Below, piece by piece: positions 55,951 to 64,000 of a stretch of DNA of 64,000 nt. Every line of letters starts with the position of its first letter. Position 1 is the stretch's first letter. The notes under the pieces are model-generated. The model saw nothing but the letters and a program-made list of their open reading frames with translations. It searched no databases and was not told the origin of the DNA. Source of the DNA: Neopestalotiopsis rosae (taxonomy: Eukaryota; Ascomycota; Sordariomycetes; Amphisphaeriales; Sporocadaceae); contig JALGAS010000009.1 of assembly GCA_023078685.1 (NCBI GenBank), positions 1,240,001 through 1,304,000 on the forward strand, in the 5' to 3' direction. A program made the position numbers and the translations under genes.

Positions 55951-56224
55951 AGTGTACGGGCACGGGACGGACATGAAAACGTGCCCGGGTTGGGTCTTTT
56001 TGACGCAGGGGTTTCCGGGTGTCACGACAGGCAATGGCTTATGCACGAGAAAAAAGCAGCCGCAATACGCGGGTCCCGTCTCTTGTGTACTTGGGGAATA
56101 TGTACGAAGTATGCGCATCATTTCGTATTTCGGAAGTTGGCACGTGGCTTGCGTGGCTGTTGGTTGCACGCTTTTGAGCGACGTACAACACACACATGTC
56201 TCGGAGCTGCAGATCCACCCGCCC

Positions 56225-56252
56225 GTGTGTGTGTGTGTGTGTTTGTGTGTGT
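56225..56252. repeat. (GT)n microsatellite
   Basis: Nine GT units, a TT interruption, then further GT units. It is complementary to the AC repeat at 55935-55950. Confidence 0.85.
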
Positions 56253-56780
56253 AGTAGATATTGGGCCCTGTCGATCACATCAAGGTCCGCTGTCTGGTCG
56301 GAAACGGGTTTACCTGATTATTCAGCCTTTGCGTCCTTTCATGTTATTGCTATTCGTACTCGTGATTCCATCATGTCATATGATTTCCTGGAATCAAGGA
56401 TGAAGCCGCAATTTGTGAATGAAGTAGGTCTCACAATCAAATTGCCCTGTAAATCTACGAAATATCATAGTGTTTCTCCTAAGGACAAGCTACAAATCTG
56501 CAAAATTGATACAGTCGGCTTGCTAACTTAGTTAATCGTCTTATTACCGGTTGTTTTTGGAGTTTCTGGTCAGAACAAATCATCGATCTTGGTCATTTCT
56601 GTTAAAATGTATTTTTGAGTTGCCCCATTGGTGTTATGAAAGACCAATATAATGTGTACTTGAAATTATTGCTTCGAAAAGATAAGACCTTTACGAATAT
56701 CTTCCAGAGGATGTGATATCGTAGTAGTCGCGTACCTGGATGATGGTCTTGTCGGGCAACGCCGATTGAATTGAACATGC

Positions 56781-57359
56781 TCATTTGCCAAGGAACCCGC
56801 CGAGAAAGTCCTTCTTCCCCAGTGGGACGCCCTTTGCCCTCAGAATCGAGTATGCAGTTGTGAGATGGAAGAATAAATTCGGCAGTGCATGATTTAGCTC
56901 CATTTCCTGCAAAGTGATTGTATGGTCCGCGCTTCGAAATTTGCTGTATTATCATATGTTAGTGGGGGAAAATAGTTCTTTGGAGTAAAGTTGGACGACT
57001 TACATGTTGACGTCGGTTTTTTCTCTCCCCTCGGCCTTTTTTGCGTCAAAAGACTTCAATATCTCAATGGTGTCCTGAACGTGCTTTTGCAGATCGGCAA
57101 AAGTCTTGATTTCGCCCTGGACTGGTGTCGGGTCCTCGCCCGCGAGACGGCCCAGATTATTCCGCACAACTTGGCTGGTCATTGTGACTTGAAATGACAG
57201 AGGGTTCTGATCCTCGACAATGCGCGCATCGACCAGCGAATCCACGTCAATACCTCGCTCTTGGGCATCCTCCTTGGCCGTGGTCAAGATGTGAGCAAAT
57301 ACATCTAGTCCTTTGGCAAATGTCGGTAGGACAACATCTGCGAGGCTGAGAGTCGCCAT
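56781..57359 (-). CDS. DUF1993 family protein
   Basis: Cytosolic helical protein of 172 residues, a usual size for the family, whose function is not established. Exons are 57359-57004 and 56943-56781 with a 60-nt intron (GTAAGT donor, CACTAAC branch site, TACAG acceptor). The N-terminus SLADVVLPTFAKGLDVFAHI is the first helix of the domain. Later comes QNPLSFQVTMTSQVVRNNLG, then, across the splice, the C-terminal LPNLFFHLTTAYSILRAKGV followed by PLGKKDFLGGFLGK, which is the family signature. The fold resembles the DinB four-helix bundle. It stands alone on the minus strand. Confidence 0.88.
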
Positions 57360-58722
57360 ATTATAGTGACGATGTCGGAGTTCTAATGAGCTTATGCTTT
57401 TTCAACGAACGTCGCAAGACTATACAATAATAAGCGTTGATGACAACAGATCTTTTTGACAGATGAGAGGCCCTTTTGTGTTCTACTTTATAGTTGTCGG
57501 AAATGGTTCTCCCCAGGTCAGTTGTTCGGTCAGTTCTGTTAGCTTCTATATGCTGGTATCGGTTCCAGGGCTTGGCGGTGATAAGCGATGCGACAAGGAC
57601 TTTTACTTGCACCAATAGCGGCGGGTGGACCAGCGCTCAGCTGAGCTGAAAGTCTGGTGCATATCGTCAGATCATACCCATGCAAGGGACTTAGAGTATA
57701 GGCAACTTGAAAAGCTCCACAGGAAATGTGGGAATTACCATGTTTGCTCTCCACTGTCCTGCTACTTTCATTTCCCTTTGTAGTAATCCGGACCTTATGT
57801 AAACTGTCTGAAAGTTCGGTTCATGCAACGAGGACCATGCGGCCGTATTGGAAATCTAGGACTATGCTGAGCCGCATCTGCCTACTCCGCACCGAAAGCA
57901 CGCGGCCATGCTGTACGACCATGGCACGAGGCTGGACCGGCCCGAGCTGGCACTTTGCAACAATTTCGCCGATTTGAGAAAATGGTCCATGCTGGTTCAT
58001 GGCTGCCCGACAAGTTGATGGGGCTTATTCTCCTTTTGAAGTTGCGAACCGGTCAAATTAGCTGTATATTCATGAGAATGCATCGCTCGTACAAGTTTGC
58101 CATGATTAGCAGCCCTGTACGTTGATTGAGACTCAGACTCGGCGTCACTTCAAGAAGCATTACAGTAAATTGGGACATCTTCGTATCCATGAGCGTCATG
58201 GGAATTGCTCCTCGTCAGCCTCATAGCGCTGACAGACATCCAAGCTTGGAGTTTTCGGTAAAGACCCGGCATACCGAACCGATGTCGCTACGTCTGCGGG
58301 CTGGGCAATCATCACACTCTAGGAGGGTGTCGGCTACGAGGGGTCCGAGGCCTGACGACTCCAAATGCAACGCTCCGTTCGGGTTTGGCTGTAATCAGAC
58401 ATGCTGTCCGCATGGCCATGGTGACATGCGGGGCTCTTTTTGCTTCTATGTGCATATGAGCCATACACCCAATCAAACAGTACACTCTTGTTATACCTCA
58501 TCGGCTGTGCATATTGCTCATACATAGTTCGGCTCGAAATATCTGTACTGTCCAGTCACGGAGAAGAGAGATGGCGAAGAAATCGTCTTCAGCATCTCAT
58601 GCGTCATAATGATTCCCTCAATGGGTACCTCAATGAACGTTTATGAAACTCGATATACTCTACAGTGAGCCCGGTGATCAGTGCGCCGGAACAATTACCT
58701 TTGTGATACAACTTTTTGAAAC
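57360..58722. other. Divergent spacer, DUF1993 and dioxygenase
   Basis: The two genes are divergently transcribed, so this 1.36 kb holds both promoters. Open frames are short. No other feature is recognisable. Confidence 0.5.
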
Positions 58723-59939
58723 ATGGCACATCTAGAGTCGCGCAAGCATATTTCACCCGATTCGGGTTTCCCAATCAGCCTCCACTCAAACTTCTCGGAC
58801 AAGATCAAAAACCATGTTCCTCCGGAGGAGCCTCGAGTGGAAATCATCCCGGACAAGGACCGCGCCTCGTTCGCAGATCCCGACAAGAAAGCCTTATTCG
58901 CCGTTGCCAAGCGCACTGATCTTACAGAATCCATCGGCACGGTGCTAGAAAATATCCAGCTGTCTCGACTAACGTTGACGCAACTCGATGAGTTGGCGCT
59001 GCTAGTCAATGAACGCGGGGTCGTCTTCTTCCGGGGCCAGGACCTGACGACGGAGAAGCAGGTAGAGCTCTTTGAGCACTACGGCATCCTGGACAAGCAC
59101 CCGGCGCAGAAGGACGTCAAGCACGTCGTCATCCGGGGCAGCCGGGAGGACCACCGCGAGGTGCTCAAGTATACGCCGTGGCCGTCGGGCGACTTTCACG
59201 CCGACACGTCCTTTGAGATCAACCCGCCGTCGTACTCAATGTTGCGAATGGAGGAGCACTCCGACGTCGGCGGCGACACGGCCTGGGTCTCGAGCTATGG
59301 ACTGTACGACGCGCTCAGTCCGGCCATGCAGCGGTTTGTCGACGGCTTGCACGCCGTGCACACCTCGCGGCTGCAGTACGACACCATCCTCGACCTGTGG
59401 GGGACGGGGCCGAACCGTGCGCCCATCGACTCGCACCACCCGGCCGTGCGAACGCATCCCGTGACGGGGCTCAAGGCTCTCAATATCAATCCGGGCTTCG
59501 TTACCGGGTTTGCCGAGCTCAACAAAGTAGAGTCGGATAAGCTCTTGGACTTTTTCCAGTACCACATGCACTCAGCCGATGACCACTATGTCCGATGGAA
59601 GTGGGAAGTAGGTAGTGTCGCCATGTGGGATAATAGGTGAGTTCTTGTGGCTGCGCATCTAGGGGACGGAAGCTGACCAGAAGCAGATGTGTAGTGCACC
59701 GGGTAATTCCTGGGAGATATGAAGGGAACCGCAGGGGAATCCGGACAACTGTGTTTGGCGAGAAGCGTGAGTGAAACCCGAAAACTAGACCATGCATCAA
59801 GACTATTGACATCGGAATAGCCTATTTCGACCCAGGAAGTGAGAGCCGCTATGAGAGAGAGGATCGGTTGAAGCAGGAAGTTCGAGTGCGCGAAGCCCAA
59901 GTCAATTCGACGGAGTCTGGCGTTGAAACACCAGCATAA
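58723..59939 (+). CDS. TauD/TfdA-type Fe(II)/2-oxoglutarate dioxygenase
   Basis: Non-heme iron oxygenase of 370 residues; relatives hydroxylate taurine, alkyl sulfonates or sulfates and similar compounds to free sulfur. Exons are 58723-59636, 59687-59766 and 59821-59939. Iron ligands are His and Asp in GDFHADTSF and the distal His in CVVHRV. The 2-oxoglutarate-binding Arg is in RGIRTTVFGEK. LLVNERGVVFFRGQDLT is the conserved N-terminal strand region. The substrate cannot be read from sequence. The family in fungi is often under sulfur or nitrogen control; no site was identified. No signal peptide is visible, so it is cytosolic. Confidence 0.9.
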
Positions 59940-60321
59940 TGGTCGCGAGGTCGGCCACGGGAATATGAGCACATCCCAGACAAGAAAGAACAGCTTTAAT
60001 GATGAAAACCTTTGAAGTGATTCAATCACATGAACTCTTCAGAAGGATCAAGGGTTTCAAGTGGGTAACAGCTCATAGCTGCGAATATATTCATTTCGCC
60101 CGACTTACCTTAGGATATAGTCGGGATGATGGTGATTCAAAGCATTTCCAAAGTTTGGATCGTTGAACCTAGTTTGAACAACGCATATAAGAAAAAAAAA
60201 GGAAGATTGCGATGCTGAAAAGAGCGATATGCAAATGCAAATGCAAATGCAAAAAAAAAAAAAAAAAAAAGAAAAAAGAACTCGATTCAAGCATCGTGAA
60301 ATATCACAAAAACAGAATTGT
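59940..60321. other. Intergenic with simple repeats
   Basis: Contains an (ATGCAA)n hexamer repeat at about 60229-60250 that runs directly into a 20-base A tract (60251-60270), then the tRNA terminator side. No gene. Confidence 0.6.
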
Positions 60322-60418
60322 TGATGAGAGTGGGATTCGAACCCACGCCAATTTCTTGACTACGATTTTAACTCAGGGAACCTGAACGTAGCGCCTTAGA
60401 CCGCTCGGCCATCTCACC
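60322..60418 (-). tRNA. tRNA-Leu(CAG) with intron
   Basis: On the minus strand the acceptor stem GGTGAGA pairs with TCTCATC and the discriminator is A. GGCCGAGCGGTCTAAGGCGC is the typical A-box region of class II tRNA-Leu. The anticodon stem CTACG/CGTAG encloses TT-CAG-G, then an intron of about 15 nt containing CCCTGA, complementary to the anticodon. A long variable arm follows, then the T arm GTGGG-TTCGAAT-CCCAC. Confidence 0.9.
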
Positions 60419-61508
60419 GTGATTGGTTGATAAAGGTTTCTGTATCAATCACTATAAAGTATTGCCCAAAAGTGGGGGAGAGACTGGCTCCACAATCCAT
60501 CTCCGTACCCCCCGCTGATGCTAAATTTGCAGTGAAAATCAAAAATTTGCGCGTTCTCTTACTTTCCCACGTGGCGGGAGACTGCTCTGCCGAGACACGA
60601 TGCGCATGTGGGCTACCTGCTACATGGTCTCTTGTTTTTGCCTGGGAAATGATGCCTTGAACCCTCCCTTTCCTTCCAGTGAAAATACCTACGTAACACA
60701 AAGGTAATCGTCGTGCCCGCAATATAGCGTAGGAGAACCCGCAAAGTGCCTGACCTTTCCCCCTTCCCATGAGTGCGGGAGATCTTTCGGCTACATACGA
60801 TGCGCCCTGGTTGCCAACATCCATTGCACCAAGGGACTAGAACGAAGAAGACCGCATGCAAGACCGATCTTGATATTGGCTCAAGTATGACTTTCGTGCA
60901 TGTTGTTCCAGCAAAAGGTGCGGCACGCTGCGATAGATGATCATCCCATTGATGTTCTCAGCTGCTTCGTTCCCTAGCACTGAATTATCTCTTGCAGGAA
61001 GCGTGGATGGGAGTTTTAGCAACGTCCACACTAGAGGGAGAGACAGAACCGCAACAAAGGCCAGGTATAGCCCGACTAGTATGTACTTGAAGCGCGCCTT
61101 GAGTTACATATTTTACAGTACGCAAGATGGGTGACAGGTCGCAAATATAAAGCTGCTGGGTTGTTGCAACCCTGTAATGCACCCCGCGTGGCTTTCCCCG
61201 TACATTCTGCGGCGGACCCTGCCCGAGTATTCCAGGTTTCCGTCCACTATTGGTGCTTTTTGTCCCTCGGAAGGGGTTGCTGTCTTTGCGCTACTTGGTT
61301 CGACCAAATCATACAAGATAATGCAATACCTCCGTGACTTCACCCGTGCCCCGGAGGATATAATCGGCCAAGATAAATTCACGGACTTGCTCACAATAAT
61401 ACAAAAACCCTCAAGAATGTTGCCGCGGCGTCATTTCGTCCCGAGCTCAGACAGAGTGTCATACATTTATCCATCAAGCTGATATTTTCATTACCAGCAG
61501 ACAACGTC
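60419..61508. other. Intergenic, tRNA-Leu to secreted lyase-like gene
   Basis: Holds the upstream side of the tRNA gene and the promoter of the next gene. Overlapping open frames at 60.4-60.9 and 61.1-61.5 kb have no domains. Confidence 0.45.
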
Positions 61509-62385
61509 ATGCTTGCGACTTGTGCATTTCTGCTTTTCGCCAACTCCTTCGCCGCAGCCTGGAGAGGCGCCGCCAATACCACAGCCCTCCATGCCACTGG
61601 CTGGGAAGATGGGACCGTGAATGCTTTCAGTAGCTGCAACGTCAAGAGCCCGCCCTACGCCGCCGCGTCCTCGGAATCTCCAATATGTGCTGGGTCGCGG
61701 AAACTGACAGTCTATTTCGACGAGTCCGACTATGACGGGACGCGCGACGACCGGGGCGCCGAGATTTGTGTCAAGGACGCATCAGGCAGCACCAACTTAG
61801 TCAACATGTACTCGGAGGGCTGGCAGGGCTTTGCGCTATACATCCCATCAAAAGGGTTCCCTACCGACAAGGCCACCGTAATTGCCCAGCAGTTTTGTCC
61901 TGGCGGGTGTTCCAGCTGGTGCGGCACCCTGAGCATCGAGGGCACGGGTCTCTATGTCGACCACCGCCCGGCGTGTGGCGACTCGACGCACGTAAGCCTC
62001 GTCGACTCGCCTGCTCGGGACGTTTGGCATAATGTCGTTGTTCACTTCAAGGCATCGCAGGCCCATGATGGAGTCTACCAGGTCTGGCTCGACGAAACGC
62101 TCGTGTATAACGCCACGGGCATCAATGTCGGGTTTGGTGACAGTTGGACTGACAGTGATACCATCACCAATGGTTTCTATTTCAAGAATGGAATGTATGC
62201 TTATGGTAGGTCATCTCCTCAATGATTCAAATCAAGTTGTCTGTATCTCAGAAGACTGATGTTGTGGGTAAGACTATGAAGAGTACACCAACGCGACCCG
62301 CCAACTGTTCTTTGACAATGTCAGCTGGCTTACTGCCGATGGGGGCATGGACGATGGTTACAGCATTGTAGATCCTGCTTGTTAA
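61509..62385 (+). CDS. Secreted polysaccharide lyase-like protein (PL20/glucuronan lyase candidate)
   Basis: Secreted jelly-roll protein of 269 residues. Exons are 61509-62205 and 62273-62385. The signal peptide is MLATCAFLLFANSFAAAWRG. The mature part begins near HATGWEDGTVNAFSSC. Further blocks are KLTVYFDESDYDGTRDDRGA, YSEGWQGFALYIPSKGF, VIAQQFCPGGCSSWC and WHNVVVHFKAS, and the end is FDNVSWLTADGG. These fit heparinase-I/PL20-type lyases that cleave uronic-acid polymers. Several cysteines suggest disulfides and NATG is a glycosylation site. The assignment to glucuronan lyase is from recall of the family and is not certain. It is convergent with the next gene, with stop codons less than 100 bp apart. 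Confidence 0.75.
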
Positions 62386-62471
62386 ATGTATCACATTGTG
62401 CCCATTGATCAATGGAGGGTTAGTAGATATTCATGGAATGAAATTGTATCATGTATACCAAACAGCTCAAT

Positions 62472-63299
62472 CTAAAGCCTCGCACCTCGTTCCACCCGAC
62501 TTCTAAAGTCTTGCATATAGTAGTTCTTGGGGTAATGCCTGACAGTTTCAGGCAACCAAGGATACAAAAGTCTATTCAGTCCCCGAGAGAGCCCGTACAT
62601 GGTTCGGGTGTATACCGTGCTCGGCATGCCAAACTCGTTGCGTATTCGCTCGGGGAGCAACTCCGTAGTCATGATCCTCGTCGAGGGGCCCGTCACTTTG
62701 GCATACAACCAAAGGCCCCATGAGGGCAGGTGACCCGCCGGGTAGATGACGTCCTGGGCGACATCCTTGGCGGGCTGTGTAATGTCCAGCTCGGCAATGG
62801 TCTGGTCCCAATACTCCTGAAAGGCCCGGCGATCCTCGGGCCAGCGGCCGGGCGGCACGCGCAGGCCCGTAGCCATGACGGAAAACTCTTTGTAGGCCTG
62901 GTCAGCGGTTTCGTCGTCGAGCTTGCCAAAGATCTCCTCGTAGCCCGTGATGAGCGACCAGTAGGTCGTGGCCGCCACCCACAGCTGCAGGTCCACGTCG
63001 TCGGCGTCGTAGTTGGCGCCCTTTACGCGTGAGTGCGCCCGGTGCGTGGCGTCGGTGACGATGCGTCGCTCGGCCTGGGTGCCAAAGGCCATGGCGTAGA
63101 TGTACACAATGCTGCGGCGCGCTCGTTCAACTGGCCGCTTGGTGAAGCTGCTGTGTGCCGCGACGCCAAGCCCGACGCCCTTGCTGGCAATCTGAAGGAG
63201 AACCGCCGCGGTCCCGCCATTCATGGAGCAACTCTCGGCGACAATCTTTTGTATGATTGGGGACTGTGCTAGGACGGGATCGTAGTATTCAGATTTCAT
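62472..63299 (-). CDS. DUF2236 (MpaB/rubber-oxygenase-like) protein
   Basis: Probable heme oxygenase-like protein of about 275 residues, intronless. It starts MKSEYYDPVLAQSPIIQKI and continues with AFGTQAERRIVTDATHRAHS, VKGANYDADDVDLQLWVAAT, TYWSLITGYEEIFGKLDDE and ATGLRVPPGRWPED, the conserved course of DUF2236. In characterised members a histidine in the central helices binds heme; the HRAHSRVKG segment is a candidate. Two in-frame ATGs exist upstream (63314 and 63506), but that extension is unlike the family, so 63299 is preferred. The natural substrate is unknown. It faces the lyase-like gene tail to tail. Confidence 0.85.
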   Translation of the reverse strand: MKSEYYDPVLAQSPIIQKIVAESCSMNGGTAAVLLQIASKGVGLGVAAHSSFTKRPVERARRSIVYIYAMAFGTQAERRIVTDATHRAHSRVKGANYDADDVDLQLWVAATTYWSLITGYEEIFGKLDDETADQAYKEFSVMATGLRVPPGRWPEDRRAFQEYWDQTIAELDITQPAKDVAQDVIYPAGHLPSWGLWLYAKVTGPSTRIMTTELLPERIRNEFGMPSTVYTRTMYGLSRGLNRLLYPWLPETVRHYPKNYYMQDFRSRVERGARL

Positions 63300-63796
63300 G
63301 GTCGACCGACACATTGTAGTATGATGAAGTGATGGCCATATTTGGTGGCCATAAGAGAAAGCGGGGCTCCTACATGATAGGTGTGACCTCTCCTTTAGTG
63401 GCATCCGAGGGACCGAGGCCTGGCAAGATTCGCCTGCCAAGAAGCCAAGACTTTGCCATGATATGAAACGTGTAGTATAGCTACCTTTGAAAACAATGAA
63501 TGCCATACTTCTTGAGTTCTCGGGCAGACGGACTGATTATAGAGCCCGAGAGAGCTGTTGAACCAGCTTGCAGACCTGACTCTTTTGTTAGGGACAGGCC
63601 GTGCCCGGCGTTGAGGTTGCAAAGGTTGGTGTCGTGTGCTGTCCGCTGACATGACTATCTTCATGGGACTTGTTGTAAGCTATGTTACTCTTGTCTGGGA
63701 CACTGGCGGAATAACAATTCAAGAGCTCACTTCTAGCAGTTGAGCCCTCTGAAACCAAGTACCTAGGCAAACGGACCCCGCCTTGTCATATCATAC
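63300..63796. other. Intergenic, promoter of the DUF2236 gene
   Basis: About 500 bp between the DUF2236 start and the stop of the next minus-strand gene. No other feature seen. Confidence 0.4.
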
Positions 63797-64000
63797 TCAA
63801 GGCTCCCGTCCAGCCACGGCAGCAGCTTGCCTCTCAAGGACCGCCAGCATCTCATACTGAAACAGCCCACTCTCCTCATCGGGAATCACGCGCAAATGCC
63901 ACCCAGGCAAGCCAGCAAAGCAACCCTCGAACTCAGCCCAATCGCACTTGGGCCCTAGCCAGATGGCCAGCTGAAATGTTTCCCTCACGGACGCCTCCTC
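63797..64000 (-). CDS. 3' end of an unidentified gene
   Basis: An open frame enters from the right edge and ends at a TGA. The 67 residues seen run EEASVRETFQLAIWLGPKC, then WAEFEGCFAGLPGWHLRVIP, DEESGLFQYEMLAVLER and a short Ala-rich tail. Protein-like composition throughout supports a real coding end. No family is recognised from this piece alone. Confidence 0.55.
   Translation of the reverse strand, partial: EEASVRETFQLAIWLGPKCDWAEFEGCFAGLPGWHLRVIPDEESGLFQYEMLAVLERQAAAVAGREP

Larger units (their letters stand above)
51825..56780. other. Gene-poor region, ras to DUF1993 gene
   Basis: About 5 kb. It contains the ras 3' UTR, several simple repeats (listed separately) and no gene I can support. 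Open frames such as 53286-53723 (145 codons) have no recognisable domain. Confidence 0.45.

Noticed and set aside
63300..63506. N-terminal extension of the DUF2236 protein to 344 residues
   Set aside because: An ATG exists at 63506, but the added residues do not look like the family, whose members start near the SEYYDP block.
1..64000. CRISPR arrays, operons or bacterial-type elements
   Set aside because: Spliceosomal introns and eukaryotic tRNA introns throughout show a fungal nuclear sequence; no regularly spaced direct repeats with unique spacers were seen.

Overview
The window is nuclear DNA of a filamentous ascomycete. The signs are short GT-AG introns of about 50-90 bp with TACTAAC-like branch points, a Zn2Cys6 regulator, a three-exon M20 peptidase, a fungal RasA-type GTPase, a Ser/Gly-rich GPI-type surface protein and intron-containing tRNAs. 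Protein style (infection-structure-type surface protein, PL20-like lyase, histidine acid phosphatase) suggests Sordariomycetes, perhaps Hypocreales; this is inference.

Layout. 1-0.67 kb: 3' end of a vacuolar Ca2+/H+ exchanger. 1.3-3.2 kb (-): a four-exon cytochrome P450 with a one-base frameshift in exon 1. 5.1 and 5.8 kb: tRNA-Asn and tRNA-Pro, both with introns. 6.35-9.18 kb (-): an eight-exon Zn2Cys6 transcription factor. 10.9-11.6 kb (-): a small alpha/beta hydrolase. 12-32.8 kb: a gene-poor, visibly AT-richer island. 32.8-45.8 kb (+): histidine acid phosphatase/phytase, Ser/Gly-rich surface protein, GNAT acetyltransferase, Anp1-like mannosyltransferase, M20 peptidase, and an 833-residue protein with several zinc-cluster-like cysteine arrays. 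45.8-50.8 kb: gene-poor, with a short duplicated piece of the 833-residue gene. 50.8-51.8 kb: Ras. 56.8-57.4 kb (-): DUF1993 protein. 58.7-59.9 kb: TauD-type dioxygenase. 60.3 kb (-): tRNA-Leu. 61.5-63.3 kb: a secreted polysaccharide-lyase-like protein, convergent with a DUF2236 oxygenase-like gene. 63.8-64.0 kb (-): 3' end of an unidentified gene.

The most interesting content is in the AT-rich island. It carries a dispersed family of tiny two-coding-exon genes at 15.8, 19.1, 22.2, 24.7, 27.9 and 30.6 kb, all on + and roughly 2.5-3.4 kb apart. Four copies are intact and each encodes exactly 83 residues. All have a 35-nt first coding exon, a phase-2 intron of 84-87 nt and a 217-nt second coding exon, yet their sequences differ widely. 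One further copy has an in-frame stop and another is a scrambled remnant. Three copies also share a TATA box about 250 nt upstream and an apparent 5'UTR intron. I do not recognise the family. It looks like an expanded, diversifying, lineage-specific gene family.

The remaining genes look like ordinary chromosomal neighbours with no obvious joint pathway. The phosphatase, surface protein, mannosyltransferase and lyase would all act at or through the cell surface or secretory route.
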